DNA of 64,000 nucleotides from Oscillatoriophycideae cyanobacterium NC_groundwater_1537_Pr4_S-0.65um_50_18 (lineage in GTDB: Bacteria; Cyanobacteriota; Cyanobacteriia; Elainellales; Elainellaceae): the NCBI GenBank assembly GCA_016208305.1, contig JACQYI010000061.1, positions 1-64,000 on the forward strand, given 5' to 3'. A program made the position numbers and the translations under genes. Under the pieces are notes generated by a model, which was not told the origin of the DNA, did no database searches, and saw only the letters and a list, made by a program, of their open reading frames with translations. Positions 27,177 to 36,501 of the stretch are shown here, in pieces. How positions within the stretch are numbered: the stretch's first letter is position 1; every line of letters begins with the position of its first letter.

Positions 27177-27983
27177 TCAAACTTCTGCCCGCCAGTAGTG
27201 TAGATGCGGGACTGAACTGGCTTCAGCGATCGCCCCTACAAGAGCCGCCACATAATCAGGCTGGGGTTCTAGGGTGCAGAGCCACCACTGCGCCGGAGAG
27301 ATTTCCCCAGGGCTTCCCTCAGAATTTTCTCCAGAATTTTCCTTGGCTTCTGGCGGCAAAGACTCGGCAGCCAAAATCAGCTTGGCAGGCATATCGGGCG
27401 TTAGTGCCACCTCTACCTGATCAAGCTGCGATAGCCCTGTGCCGATCGCCTTGAGATAAGCTTCTTTGCAAGTCCACCCCCGGAAAAACGCTTTGACTCT
27501 CTGGTGAGCAGGCAGCGCCAACAGCGTCGCATGTTCGCGTTTCGAGAAAAATCGCTGGGTGAGCTGCTCCATATCGGCTAGCGGACGACGCGTATATTCC
27601 ACATCGATGCCTACAGGACGATCGCGCCCAATGGCGTATAGCGCCAGATCGTGTGTATGAGACGTATTAAATTGCAGCTCTGGAGACTTGATGACAAAGG
27701 GCTTGCCATAGGCACCATAGCCAAACTCAACCTCACGGGGGGCGATCGCCAAATAGCGTCCCAAAACGACGCGCAGCAACCCGCGACTGATAATAAACTG
27801 GAGGCGATCGCGCTCTCGCCGCAGCCGAGCGGCTCTCGCTTGCTCTTCTTCTGAGAGCAATTGAGTTAACTGCTCAACCTGAGCTGCGTGCTGATGCAGG
27901 GGGGCCTGCCAGATATGAATTTCATGGGGCAAAAGAACCAGATCTTCTGGCGGTAAGCGCCATTCAGGCATAAGAACATTCAT
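27177..27983 (-). CDS. Sfp/HetI-type 4'-phosphopantetheinyl transferase
   Basis: 268 residues in two repeated halves. The PPTase motifs are GKPFVIKSPELQFNTSHT (P1-P2 region), VGIDVEYTRRPLADMEQL with the Mg-binding D-x-E, and FFRGWTCKEAYLKAIGTGLS with W-x-x-KEAxxK. It transfers phosphopantetheine from CoA to acyl- or peptidyl-carrier proteins. In cyanobacteria such an enzyme (HetI/Sppt) activates the fatty-acid ACP and, if present, polyketide or peptide synthases. No such synthase is in the window. The C-terminus is Glu/Ser-rich (residues about 215-240). It is probably monocistronic. Confidence 0.92.
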   Translation of the reverse strand: MNVLMPEWRLPPEDLVLLPHEIHIWQAPLHQHAAQVEQLTQLLSEEEQARAARLRRERDRLQFIISRGLLRVVLGRYLAIAPREVEFGYGAYGKPFVIKSPELQFNTSHTHDLALYAIGRDRPVGIDVEYTRRPLADMEQLTQRFFSKREHATLLALPAHQRVKAFFRGWTCKEAYLKAIGTGLSQLDQVEVALTPDMPAKLILAAESLPPEAKENSGENSEGSPGEISPAQWWLCTLEPQPDYVAALVGAIAEASSVPHLHYWRAEV

Positions 27984-28179
27984 ATGGGTACACCCTTCTA
28001 AGAAATGGTTATGGGCTGGGCTTTAGGGTATGGACATATCAGGCTAATGTCGCTGCCCTAAGCGCTGTAACCATCAAAGTTTAGGGTTCTGAAAGGAATA
28101 TACAGCGCCTTTTTCAAAAAAGAGAGGCCGGGAAAAACAGATCCCTAATATGAAACACCCGCAAGGTTTAGTAAACTCC

Positions 28180-28228
28180 AAAAAGTTGATTTTCAAAGGT
28201 GTAAAGCGCTTTTGAAAATCAACTTTTT
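28180..28228. repeat. Long hairpin with conserved loop, copy 1
   Basis: Arms of 18 bp, perfectly complementary (28180-28197 and 28211-28228, reading AAAAAGTTGATTTTCAAA), enclose a 13-base loop. The loop and its flanks share AAAGGYGTAAAGC with the hairpin at 58888-58934, although the stems differ. It lies in the divergent gap between the PPTase and nitroreductase genes, so it is not a terminator for either. The rest of 27984-28370 has no gene. Confidence 0.65.
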
Positions 28229-28370
28229 AAACAATGAGCGAGTATTTGCGATCGCCTCAGTCGATCGACTGAGGTGATGCATCGCTAAGAATAGGTGCCG
28301 ATACAGACGGCTTCAGCCCTGTGCAGTATGATCAACAGGTTCAAATTTCGATATCTACTTACCCCTATCT

Positions 28371-29021
28371 ATGACTCCTACCTCAACAGCAGACCTGCTA
28401 GAACATCTCACTTGGCGCTATGCCACCAAGCAATTTGATCCGGCTAAAACGATCGCACCAGAGATTTGGTCAGCGCTGGAAGACTCCTTGGTGCTAACGC
28501 CTTCTTCCTATGGACTGCAACCCTGGAAGTTTTGGGTGATTACCAGCCCTGATCTGAAAGCCCAGCTCAAACCGCTGTCCTGGAATCAGTCGCAGGTAAC
28601 AGACTGTTCCCACTATGTGGTCTTTAGCATCCGCAAAAACCTGACTGCTGAGGATGTCGATCGCTTTATGGCGCGCACTGCCGAAGTCCGTAGCGTCTCG
28701 ACCGATTCGATAGCAGGCTATCGCAACGTCATAGTCAATGATGTCGTCTATGGTGCCCGCAGCCTCCATGCCAATGAATGGGCTGCCCGACAAGCTTACA
28801 TTGCCTTGGGCAACTTTATGACTTGTGCGGCGCTGCTCAATGTAGACACCTGCCCGATGGAAGGCATTGATCCGGCTAAGTATGATGCTCTGTTGGGGCT
28901 TCCCCAAAAAGGCTATGCCACAGTGGTGGCTTGTGCGGCTGGCTATCGCTCCGAGGACGACAAGTATGCGACGCTGGCTAAGGTGAGATTTGCCAAATCG
29001 GAAATGGTTGAAACGCTGTAG
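28371..29021 (+). CDS. Nitroreductase-family NAD(P)H oxidoreductase
   Basis: 216 residues of the nitroreductase (NfsB/NfnB) fold, which binds FMN and uses NAD(P)H. Visible features are WRYATKQFDPAKTI near the N-terminus (Arg in the phosphate contact), LVLTPSSYGLQPWKFWVI (the FMN-binding Ser/Tyr-Gly-x-x-P-W motif), AYIALGNFMTCAALLNVDTC with the Gly-rich helix, PMEGIDPAKYD, and GYATVVACAAGYRSEDDKYA. Substrates in this family range from nitroaromatics to quinones and are not predictable. It ends exactly where repeat copy c begins. Confidence 0.9.
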   Translation: MTPTSTADLLEHLTWRYATKQFDPAKTIAPEIWSALEDSLVLTPSSYGLQPWKFWVITSPDLKAQLKPLSWNQSQVTDCSHYVVFSIRKNLTAEDVDRFMARTAEVRSVSTDSIAGYRNVIVNDVVYGARSLHANEWAARQAYIALGNFMTCAALLNVDTCPMEGIDPAKYDALLGLPQKGYATVVACAAGYRSEDDKYATLAKVRFAKSEMVETL

Positions 29022-29152
29022 GGGTGTGTTGGGGTGGATGGGTGATTGGGTGATTGGGTGATTAGGTGGATGAGAGTTCCCCTCTACCCTACTACCTCTC
29101 TACCCCTCCACCCCCTTTACCTATTCACTCGCCAACTATGACTTGACTGACC
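29022..29152. mobile_element. GGGTGGATGGGT minisatellite element, copy c
   Basis: 131 bp starting immediately after the nitroreductase stop codon. It has TGGGTGATTGGG units, the centre GAGAGTTCCCCTCTACCC, C-rich units, and then the right end CGCCAACTATGACTTGACTG plus ACC (TTGACTGACC at 29143-29152). The left end seems truncated by the gene. Confidence 0.75.
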
Positions 29153-29289
29153 AATCGTTTTGTCCTGTGACTGCACTTTGCCAATCAATGCCCCTTTCAA
29201 TCCCCCATTGCCACAAGGAGCAGCAATAGAGGTGAGAGGTTCTAGGATAGAGAGGAACGCTAAGCCTTGTTTGATTTCCTCCTGATTCC

Positions 29290-32016
29290 ATGAGCGATCG
29301 CCCTGCATCTCCAGACTCTCAACTTGCCGATCTACCCGATCGCCTGCTCAAACATGCTGTGCGCTATGCCGACCATCGATCGGTCAACCGGGCAGAGCTA
29401 ACGCCCATGATTCGGCACTATGTCGAGATGAAGGATCGGCATCCCCAGGCGCTGCTGCTGTATCGCGTCGGGGATTTTTTTGAGACTTTTTTTCAGGATG
29501 CCATCACGGTTTCCCGCGAGTTAGAGCTGGTGCTAACGGCTAAGGATGCTGGAAAAGAGATTGGCAAGGTTCCCTTGGCGGGCATTCCCCACCATGCCCT
29601 CGATCGCTACTGTGCCTTGCTGGTCGAGAAAGGCTTTGCTGTCGCTATTTGTGACCAAACCGAAGATGCTGCCGAAGCCCAAGGACGGCTGGTAACGCGC
29701 GAGGTGACGCGCATCATTACACCCGGCACCCTGCTAGAAGAGGGCATGCTGAACGCCCGCCGCAACAACTATCTGGCGGCTGTGGTGGTGGCAGGTGCCC
29801 ATTGGGGACTGGCGATCGCCGATATTTCGACAGGCGAGTTTCTCACCACCCAAGCCAGCAGTCTAGACCTGCTCACCCAGGAGCTACTGCGCTTGCAGCC
29901 TTCTGAGGTGCTGGTGCCCACCAATGCGCCAGATTTGGGAGGGCTGCTGCGTCCCGGAGAAAAATCAAGCCATCTGCCCGACTGTTTGCCGCCGCAGTTT
30001 TGCTACACCTTGCGATCGCAGCCGCCTTTTTCGCTCTCGGAAGCCCGCCAGCGCATCCTGGAACGGTTTCGCGTGCGATCGCTAGAGGGCATGGGATGTA
30101 ACCATTTGCCTCTCGCCACGCGGGCAGCAGGCGGCTTGCTGGAGTATGTGGAAGATACGCAGCGAGAGCAGCACGCTGCCCAGTCAGAGAACTCCATCGT
30201 CAATCAAATTCTGCTGCAACCCCTCTGCACCTATACCCTGACAGAATTCTTGACGCTAGATCACCAAACCCGCCGCAATTTAGAGATTACGCAGACCGTT
30301 CGGGATGGCACCTTCTCTGGCTCTCTGCTCTGGGCGATCGACAAAACCGTGACGGCAATGGGAGGGCGCGCCCTGCGGCGCTGGCTGTTGCAGCCGTTGC
30401 TCGATCGGGAGGCGATCGCAGCGCGTCAAGCCACGGTTCAAGAACTGGTAGAGGATGGCTCACTGCGGCAAACCCTTCAGCAATTGCTCAAGCAGATTTA
30501 TGACTTAGAGCGGCTAACGGGTCGTGCTGGCTCAGGAGTGGCTAACGCCCGTGATTTGGTGGCGCTGGCTGATTCTCTCAGCCGACTGCCCGACTTAGCG
30601 ATGCTGGTAGCGCAGGGCAAATCGCTCTACTTGCAGCGGCTTCAGACTGTGCCCCCTAGCCTCGATCACCTGGGCAAGCACCTCAAAGCCCATCTGGTAG
30701 AAAATCCTCCGCTCTATCTGACGGAGGGTAGCCTGATTCGATCGGGCATTGATCTGCATCTGGATGAGCTGCGACAGCAGATTGCAGCCGACGAGCAGTG
30801 GATTGCTCAGCTAGAGGTGAGCGAACGTCAGCGCACAGGCATCTCTAATCTGAAGGTGGGCTACAACAAAACCTTTGGCTACTACATCAGCATTTCTCGC
30901 GCTAAATCGACCGATCGCCCCCCAGAAGGCTATACCCGCAAGCAAACCCTCACCAACGAAGAACGCTACATCACCACAGAGCTAAAGGACAAAGAAACGG
31001 CGATTCACAGCGCCCGCGAAGCGTTGAACAGGCTGGAATATGAGCTGTTTGTCAATCTTCGGGCTGAGGTGGTTGCCCAAGCCGATGGCATTCGGGCAGT
31101 CGCTCAGGCGATCGCGGCGGTCGATGCCCTCTGCTCGTTTGCCGAGATGGCGGCGCTGCGAGGCTACTGCTGTCCACATATGGTGGCAACCCGCGAAATC
31201 ACCATCTTGGAGGGTCGCCATCCGGTGGTGGAGCAGTCGCTGCCTGCCGGATTCTTTGTGCCCAATTCGGTGAGGTTAGGAGAGGGGGAGGCAGAAGCTG
31301 CGATCGCGACCTCTCTTCCTGACCATTCGCCCGATCTGATCATTCTCACAGGGCCTAATGCCAGCGGCAAAAGCTGCTATCTGCGGCAGATTGGACTGAT
31401 TCAGCTTATGGCGCAGGTGGGCAGCTTTGTTCCGGCCAAAGCGGCGGTTTTGTCCGTCTGCGATCGCATTTTCACCAGAGTGGGAGCCGTGGATGATCTG
31501 GCAACGGGGCAGTCTACCTTCATGGTGGAAATGAACGAGACGGCCAATATTCTCAACCACGCTACACCACACTCGCTGGTACTGCTAGACGAAATTGGAC
31601 GCGGTACGGCAACGTTTGATGGTCTGTCGATCGCCTGGGCGGTGGCTGAGCATTTGGCTAATGAGATTCGCGCCCGCACAATTTTTGCCACCCATTACCA
31701 CGAGCTAAATGAATTGGCTTCGCTGCTGCCGAATATTGCCAATTACCAGGTGACGGTTAAAGAGCTGCCCGATCAAATCATTTTTCTGCATCAGGTGCGT
31801 CCGGGTGGAGCCGATCGCTCTTACGGCATTGAGGCCGGACGGCTGGCTGGGCTACCGCTGTCGGTGATTCAGCGAGCAAAGCAGGTGATGAGCCAAATTG
31901 AGCAGCATTCCCACATTGCTTTAGGGCTAAGGCAGTCGGGCGATCGGGTGCAGGAAAAAAGCCGCAAATGGCGATCGGCTCAGCCCCCTACAGGCCAGTT
32001 AGATATTTTTGGCTAA
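29290..32016 (+). CDS. mutS: DNA mismatch repair protein MutS
   Basis: 908 residues. MutS recognises mismatches and recruits MutL. The mismatch-binding domain has [16 protein letters not shown] with the Phe-x-Glu pair in FFETF. The connector and core domains contain [11 protein letters not shown]. The ATPase has Walker [15 protein letters not shown] (around residue 688) and Walker [21 protein letters not shown]. The signature H is in [12 protein letters not shown]. It is slightly longer than the usual 850-880 residues because of an N-terminal extension. It follows a repeat element and has no partner mutL in the window. Confidence 0.97.
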   Translation: MSDRPASPDSQLADLPDRLLKHAVRYADHRSVNRAELTPMIRHYVEMKDRHPQALLLYRVGDFFETFFQDAITVSRELELVLTAKDAGKEIGKVPLAGIPHHALDRYCALLVEKGFAVAICDQTEDAAEAQGRLVTREVTRIITPGTLLEEGMLNARRNNYLAAVVVAGAHWGLAIADISTGEFLTTQASSLDLLTQELLRLQPSEVLVPTNAPDLGGLLRPGEKSSHLPDCLPPQFCYTLRSQPPFSLSEARQRILERFRVRSLEGMGCNHLPLATRAAGGLLEYVEDTQREQHAAQSENSIVNQILLQPLCTYTLTEFLTLDHQTRRNLEITQTVRDGTFSGSLLWAIDKTVTAMGGRALRRWLLQPLLDREAIAARQATVQELVEDGSLRQTLQQLLKQIYDLERLTGRAGSGVANARDLVALADSLSRLPDLAMLVAQGKSLYLQRLQTVPPSLDHLGKHLKAHLVENPPLYLTEGSLIRSGIDLHLDELRQQIAADEQWIAQLEVSERQRTGISNLKVGYNKTFGYYISISRAKSTDRPPEGYTRKQTLTNEERYITTELKDKETAIHSAREALNRLEYELFVNLRAEVVAQADGIRAVAQAIAAVDALCSFAEMAALRGYCCPHMVATREITILEGRHPVVEQSLPAGFFVPNSVRLGEGEAEAAIATSLPDHSPDLIILTGPNASGKSCYLRQIGLIQLMAQVGSFVPAKAAVLSVCDRIFTRVGAVDDLATGQSTFMVEMNETANILNHATPHSLVLLDEIGRGTATFDGLSIAWAVAEHLANEIRARTIFATHYHELNELASLLPNIANYQVTVKELPDQIIFLHQVRPGGADRSYGIEAGRLAGLPLSVIQRAKQVMSQIEQHSHIALGLRQSGDRVQEKSRKWRSAQPPTGQLDIFG

Positions 32017-32100
32017 GGCTTGACTCTGGGGCACTGTGACGGCTCAGCTCGCTGATGTAGCGTTATGTCAGCAGGCTAAGAAAAATCTTGATTGAATTTA

Positions 32101-32160
32101 AGCGCGAAGCGCTAAAAGTTTCATGAAGGCAGCGCGAAGCGCTGGGAGTTTCATGAAGGC
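32101..32160. repeat. 30-bp tandem duplication
   Basis: Two 30-base units (32101-32130, 32131-32160) start AGCGCGAAGCGCT, a short palindrome, and end AGTTTCATGAAGGC. They differ only at three adjacent positions (AAA versus GGG). They lie in the 255-base gap after mutS, which is otherwise empty. Confidence 0.85.
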
Positions 32161-32292
32161 AGGGCGACAGATTTTCTCAATCTGGATTGAATCTGCGAAG
32201 GTTTTGCATATCCTTTTGGGCGGCTCTTGTCGTTCGATTGCCAGAGAACGGCATAATGGGCTTGAAGTTGAGTGAGTCAAACCAGACATCCC

Positions 32293-32649
32293 GTGAAATA
32301 CTTTTTCCTGTCGGACGGTTGGAGTGTAGGCAGAGTCTGGGAATTCGGTGGATTGTGGAATGAGGCTTCCTGGCGACGCAAGCCCGAAATTCACCAGACT
32401 CATCTGTGCCTGTGGGAGAACGGCGAAAAGCTGTGGCTATACCGGGTTGAGGAGGCCGTGCTGATGGTAGAGGTGAAGCCGATCGCCAATGCTGCCAGTG
32501 CTGCTACTCGCACTATCGGGCAAGTAGTGCTGAAACGATTAATTTCTGGAGATCAGGCGATCGATCTGCTTTCTAAGGCAGAGATGTCGGTCAGTATTGG
32601 GGAAGCCAGTATTGGGGAAACCAGTATCGGGGAAGCGACCGGGCTTTAG
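32293..32649 (+). CDS. Conserved small cyanobacterial protein of unknown function
   Basis: 118 residues from GTG 32293, or 125 from GTG 32272. The sequence KYFFLSDGWSVGRVWEFGGL, NEASWRRKPEIHQTHLC and VEEAVLMVEVKPIANAAS forms a compact beta-rich fold with a conserved tryptophan pattern; GQVVLKRLISGDQAIDLL closes it. I recognise this as a conserved cyanobacterial family without a function. The C-terminus is a degenerate repeat SIGEASIGETSIGEA encoded by 15-base tandem units (32593-32637), probably slippage-derived. No membrane segment or motif for a known activity. Confidence 0.7.
   Translation: MKYFFLSDGWSVGRVWEFGGLWNEASWRRKPEIHQTHLCLWENGEKLWLYRVEEAVLMVEVKPIANAASAATRTIGQVVLKRLISGDQAIDLLSKAEMSVSIGEASIGETSIGEATGL
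32593..32637 (+). repeat. 15-bp in-frame tandem repeat
   Basis: AGTATTGGGGAAGCC, AGTATTGGGGAAACC and AGTATCGGGGAAGCG are three consecutive 15-mers that differ by one to three bases and encode SIGEA-type units at the C-terminus of the small conserved protein. Confidence 0.85.
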
Positions 32650-32756
32650 GTGGGCTGAGACGGAATGATGCCTGGGGTGGATGGGGTAGAACGACCCGTT
32701 CGACCTATCCGGTATAGTGGACTATGAAGTCCCAATAGCCACTGGAACAAGTTGCC

Positions 32757-35408
32757 GTGACCGTTCTACTTGAGCAGCTTTTGACCCCGGAAATTTCTCG
32801 TCCGGCTCGGTATCTCGGCAATGAGCTGGGAGCCGTCCATAAAGACTGGGATGCAGCCACCGTGCGCTGGGTGCTGACCTATCCAGAAGTTTATGAAGTC
32901 GGCGCGTCCAACTTAGGGCACATCATTCTTTACAGCATTCTCAATGCTCAGCCGAGTCAGCTTTGCGATCGCGCTTACCTTCCGGCTGCCGATCTGTCGG
33001 CTAAATTGCGATCGACCCAAACGCCGCTGTTTGCGGTTGAGTCCCGTCGCGCCCTGACCGATTTTGACATTTTGGGCTTTAGCCTCAGCTATGAGCTGGG
33101 GGCGACTAATATTTTGGAAATGCTGTCTCTGGCGGGGATTCCCCTGACTTGGCAAGAGCGGCAAACGGGCAGCTATCCGCTGATTTTTGCGGGCGGACAG
33201 ACAGCCACGTCCAATCCTGAACCCTACGCCGACTTTTTGGATTTTGTGGCGCTGGGCGATGGCGAAGAGCTGTTGCCCGAAATTGGGCTGATCGTTCAAG
33301 AAGGCAAACAGGCGGGCTTGAGCCGTGAGGCGCTGTTGCTAGATCTGGCGCAAATTCCAGGCGTGTATGTGCCGCAGTTTTATCAGATGACACCCGAGGG
33401 AGGCGTGCGTCCCAATCGCCCGGACGTGCCTGAGCGGATCTTACGTCGCGTGGCCACGCCGATTCCGGCCTACTCTATTGGCCTGGTTCCCTATGTGGAA
33501 ACGGTACACGATCGCCTGGTGGTAGAAATTCGTCGGGGCTGCACGCGCGGCTGTCGCTTTTGCCAGCCCGGAATGCTGACCCGTCCGGCGCGAGATGTCG
33601 AGCCAGAGCAGGTAATAGAGTCGATTGAGCAGGGGATGCGCGCCACGGGCTACAGCGAATTTTCGCTGCTGTCTTTGAGCTGCTCTGACTATCTGGCGCT
33701 GCCTGCGGTCGGCCTAGAAATTAAGAATCGGCTGAAGGACGAAAACATTACGCTAGCGTTGCCTAGCCAGCGGGTCGATCGCTTTGATGAAAATATCTCC
33801 AACATTCTGGGGGGCACTCGTCAGTCAGGGTTGACCTTTGCACCCGAAGCCGGAACGCAGCGGCTGCGCGATATCGTTAACAAAGGCTTAACCAACGAAG
33901 AACTGCTGCGAGGCGTGAAAACGGCTTTTGAGCAGGGCTGGGACAAAATTAAGCTGTATTTCATGATTGGGCTACCTGGCGAAACGGATGAAGATGTCTT
34001 CGGCATTGTGGAGACCCTGCGCTGGCTGCAACGAGAGTGCGGTGGCAAAGGCAGGAAGCGGCTCAGCTTCAATGTCACCATTTCTAATTTCACGCCCAAG
34101 CCTCATACACCTTTTCAATGGCACTCTGTTTCAACCACCGAGTTTCAGCGCAAACAGTCACTGCTGCGGCAAGAATTTAGAACCCTGCGCGGCCTGAAGG
34201 TTAACTTTACCGATGTCAGGATCTCAGCAATGGAGGACTTTGTGGGGCGGGGCGATCGCCGTCTTGCGGCGGTGGTGCGTCGCGCCTGGGAGCTAGGAGC
34301 CGGAATGGATGCCTGGTGGGAGAGCCTCGATCGCGCCTTTGCTGCTTGGACACAGGCGATCGATGAATCGGGTCTGACTTGGAAGTATCGCCAGGTCGAA
34401 AGTGGTGAATGGAACACGACGCTGCCCGACCTAGATGCCCCTCTGCCCTGGGATCATTTGGATACGGGGATTGACAAAGCTTGGCTTAAGGCAGATCTAG
34501 AGAAGGCTTTGGCGGCAGCGATCGTTCCAGATTGCTCGTTTGAGGGCTGCTCTCATTGCGGCGTTTGCGGCACGGATTTTGGCCATAATGTGGTGGTGCC
34601 GCCTCTGCCAATCCCAGCCTTTGACGGGCAATTTGTGCCGAACCAAAACCGCGTGCAGCGGGTCAGAGTTTGGTTTGGCAAGCTGGGAAACATGGCGCTG
34701 ATTAGTCATTTAGACTTAATTCGGCTGTTCGATCGCGTTATTCGTCGAGCGGCTATTCCGATCGCTTTTACGGGTGGCTTTCATCCCGGCCCACGCATCG
34801 CCTTGGCGAGTGCCCTCTCGTTGGGGGTGACTAGCTCTGGCGAAATTGTCGATTTTGACCTGACGCAAGTCATGGCTGTTGAGGAGTTTCAGCAAAGGCT
34901 AGCCGCGCAGCTTCCGGCCGAGATGCCGATCTTTCAGGTCGAGGCGATCGATCCCAACGCCCCTTCGGCCACGCAGCGGCTCGATCGGGCTGAGTATCTC
35001 ATCCGGGTCAACCCCATTACGGCTGACGACAGCAAAGAAGAGGCTCCGGAGCTGCCTGACTGGCAAAACTGGATTGAGCAGATTCAGAGCCGATCGGAGA
35101 TTTGGATGGAGCAAACGACCAAATCAGGTCAGGTGCGCCAGGTCAACTTGCGCGATCGCCTGCTGGAACTGCACCTTGTGCCTGAGTCGGAAAAGCCTGA
35201 GTTGGAAAAGATTGAAGGCTGGCCGCGATCGCTACAAGCCTCCCCTCTCCAAGCCTCTTTAGGAGCCGCGACTTTGCGCTTTATAGGGCTGTCTCATAAC
35301 GACGGCAACCTGCTACGTCCGGAGCATGTGATCGAAATGCTGCAACAGGTGAGCGATCGAGAATTTCAGCTTTTGCACATTCATCGTCAGCGGCTCTACT
35401 TGTCCTGA
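32757..35408 (+). CDS. B12-binding-domain radical SAM protein with DUF2344 domain (TIGR03960/TIGR03936)
   Basis: 883 residues. The N-terminal 200 residues include a cobalamin-binding-like Rossmann domain (YPEVYEVGASNLGHIILYS, FDILGFSLSYELGATNILE). The radical SAM core carries the 4Fe-4S triad C262-x3-C266-x2-C269 (RRGCTRGCRFCQPGM) and downstream LFAPEAGTQRLRD-like and KLYFMIGLPGETDED strands. A short Cys motif SFEGCSHCGVCGTDFG follows (about residues 590-605). The C-terminal third (RVRVWFGKLGNMALISHLDL onward) is a TIGR03936/DUF2344 domain. In several bacteria this fused protein sits near ribonuclease E genes and is thought to act in RNA or ribosome modification, but rne is not next to it here. 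Confidence 0.88.
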   Translation: MTVLLEQLLTPEISRPARYLGNELGAVHKDWDAATVRWVLTYPEVYEVGASNLGHIILYSILNAQPSQLCDRAYLPAADLSAKLRSTQTPLFAVESRRALTDFDILGFSLSYELGATNILEMLSLAGIPLTWQERQTGSYPLIFAGGQTATSNPEPYADFLDFVALGDGEELLPEIGLIVQEGKQAGLSREALLLDLAQIPGVYVPQFYQMTPEGGVRPNRPDVPERILRRVATPIPAYSIGLVPYVETVHDRLVVEIRRGCTRGCRFCQPGMLTRPARDVEPEQVIESIEQGMRATGYSEFSLLSLSCSDYLALPAVGLEIKNRLKDENITLALPSQRVDRFDENISNILGGTRQSGLTFAPEAGTQRLRDIVNKGLTNEELLRGVKTAFEQGWDKIKLYFMIGLPGETDEDVFGIVETLRWLQRECGGKGRKRLSFNVTISNFTPKPHTPFQWHSVSTTEFQRKQSLLRQEFRTLRGLKVNFTDVRISAMEDFVGRGDRRLAAVVRRAWELGAGMDAWWESLDRAFAAWTQAIDESGLTWKYRQVESGEWNTTLPDLDAPLPWDHLDTGIDKAWLKADLEKALAAAIVPDCSFEGCSHCGVCGTDFGHNVVVPPLPIPAFDGQFVPNQNRVQRVRVWFGKLGNMALISHLDLIRLFDRVIRRAAIPIAFTGGFHPGPRIALASALSLGVTSSGEIVDFDLTQVMAVEEFQQRLAAQLPAEMPIFQVEAIDPNAPSATQRLDRAEYLIRVNPITADDSKEEAPELPDWQNWIEQIQSRSEIWMEQTTKSGQVRQVNLRDRLLELHLVPESEKPELEKIEGWPRSLQASPLQASLGAATLRFIGLSHNDGNLLRPEHVIEMLQQVSDREFQLLHIHRQRLYLS

Positions 35409-35441
35409 GCCAATGAGGATCACTATTCATTCAGATCATTC

Positions 35442-35470
35442 AGAAGTGCCGCGCTCCGCGCAGCACTTCT
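35442..35470. terminator. Hairpin after the radical SAM gene
   Basis: AGAAGTGC (35442-35449) pairs with GCACTTCT (35463-35470). A 4-bp inner stem lies around a TCC loop (GCGC-TCC-GCGC core), with one mismatch. It lies 33 bases after the stop codon and shares the GCGCTCCGCGC core with the hairpin at 57083-57121. Confidence 0.6.
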
Positions 35471-35628
35471 AATCAAGTATTCGATTTTATTTCATCCATG
35501 ATCCCCCGCACAAACCAGTTTTCAGGTCGTAGTTTTGGGCTGACTCTAGCTTAATCTGCCTATTGGTTGATGCTCTAAAGAACTAAATTTGGTCAACTAA
35601 GGGGAGAAGCTAAATCAGAGGCAAAACA

Positions 35629-36168
35629 ATGCGTAAGATTAATATCGGTCTGACTGAAGAGCAACGCCAAGGCGTGATAGAACTCCTCAACAGTGACTTG
35701 TCAGATGCTTATTTGCTACTCATCAAAACCAAGAAATACCACTGGGATGTGACAGGGCCACAGTTCCGCACGCTACACCAACTATGGGAAGAACAGTACC
35801 AGGCTCTGACCGAAAGCGTTGACAGCATTGCAGAACGCGTGCGGATGCTGGGTGGATATCCTGTGGGTACCGCAGAAGGATTCCTGAAAATGGCATCCAT
35901 TAAAGAGCATGCTGGAGATGTGCCTCCTGCAACTACTATGGTTTCCAACTTGGTGGAAGACCATGAACAAATTATTCGCAACCTGCGTGACCATGTGGAT
36001 CAGTGCAGTGACAGCTTTAGTGACGAAGGCACGGCAGATTTCTTGACGGCTCTCATGGAAGCTCATGAAGAAATGGCTTGGATGCTGCGCTCCTTCATCG
36101 AAGGCGAGTCTGTCACAAGCGATGGCAACAAGAACAACACCAAAATGAAGACTCCTGTGGGCGTCTAG
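35629..36168 (+). CDS. DNA protection during starvation protein Dps
   Basis: 179 residues of the ferritin-like fold. The Dps ferroxidase signature is present: KTKKYHWDVTGPQFRTLHQL with HW, then EEQYQALTESVDSIAERVRM with D-x3-E-R. Dps forms 12-subunit shells that bind DNA and oxidise Fe(II) with H2O2. Cyanobacteria carry several Dps types that differ in metal sites; this one keeps the canonical intersubunit His/Asp/Glu ligands. ATG 35629 has AGAGG nine bases upstream. It is followed by a MITE (36209-36368) and a terminator (36370-36416). Confidence 0.93.
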   Translation: MRKINIGLTEEQRQGVIELLNSDLSDAYLLLIKTKKYHWDVTGPQFRTLHQLWEEQYQALTESVDSIAERVRMLGGYPVGTAEGFLKMASIKEHAGDVPPATTMVSNLVEDHEQIIRNLRDHVDQCSDSFSDEGTADFLTALMEAHEEMAWMLRSFIEGESVTSDGNKNNTKMKTPVGV

Positions 36169-36208
36169 GTCGTTCTGTTTTCTGGGTAACCTTGTTCAGA
36201 TTCACTGA

Positions 36209-36368
36209 GAGGATGTTTGAAAAGGGTTCAGCTATGACTTTAGCCCCTGTTGATCCCCCCTGCCCCCCTTCAAAAGGGGGATCTGAAATCAAAGTCCCCC
36301 TTTTGAAGGGGGATTTAGGGGGATCTGAAACGTTCCGCTACCCATAGTTGGATTTTTCAAACATCCTC
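36209..36368. mobile_element. MITE copy 2 (GAGGATGTTTGAAAAG family)
   Basis: A 160-bp element with 16-base ends. The left end is GAGGATGTTTGAAAAG (36209-36224). The right end (36353-36368) is its complement with one mismatch. The interior matches copy 1 (4033-4212) throughout and adds an inner inverted pair, CCCCCTTCAAAAGGGGG and CCCCCTTTTGAAGGGGG (around 36266-36313), that could form a cruciform. The flanks are TGA on the left and TAA on the right, so the target duplication is imperfect. It occupies the dps downstream gap. Confidence 0.85.
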
Positions 36369-36369
36369 T

Positions 36370-36416
36370 AAGGGGTCGATCGCTTTTGTAGTTAGTGCAA
36401 GAGCGATCGACCCCTT
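36370..36416. terminator. 15-bp perfect hairpin downstream of dps
   Basis: AAGGGGTCGATCGCT (36370-36384) pairs exactly with AGCGATCGACCCCTT (36402-36416) across a 17-base loop. It begins within the MITE's right flank and probably terminates dps or shields the minus-strand neighbour. Confidence 0.7.
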
Positions 36417-36454
36417 ATTTGCTTTCTATCATGAGTTTTCTACCTCAGTAGAGC

Positions 36455-36495
36455 TAGGATTCTGTGGCGTGCAGAGTGTGCCGCAAAACCCTGGA
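36455..36495. repeat. GGGTTTTGTGGCG hairpin family, degenerate copy
   Basis: CTAGGATTCTGTGGCGTGC and the downstream GTGCCGCAAAACCCTGG are imperfect inverted repeats. They lie just beyond the 3' end of the minus-strand gene at 36502. The perfect family members are at 54534-54581 and 57083-57121. Confidence 0.6.
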
Positions 36496-36501
36496 TTAGC
36501 G

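Noticed and set aside
27101-27454. 117-codon plus-strand frame inside the PPTase gene
   Set aside because: It lies opposite a well-supported enzyme and shows no family features.
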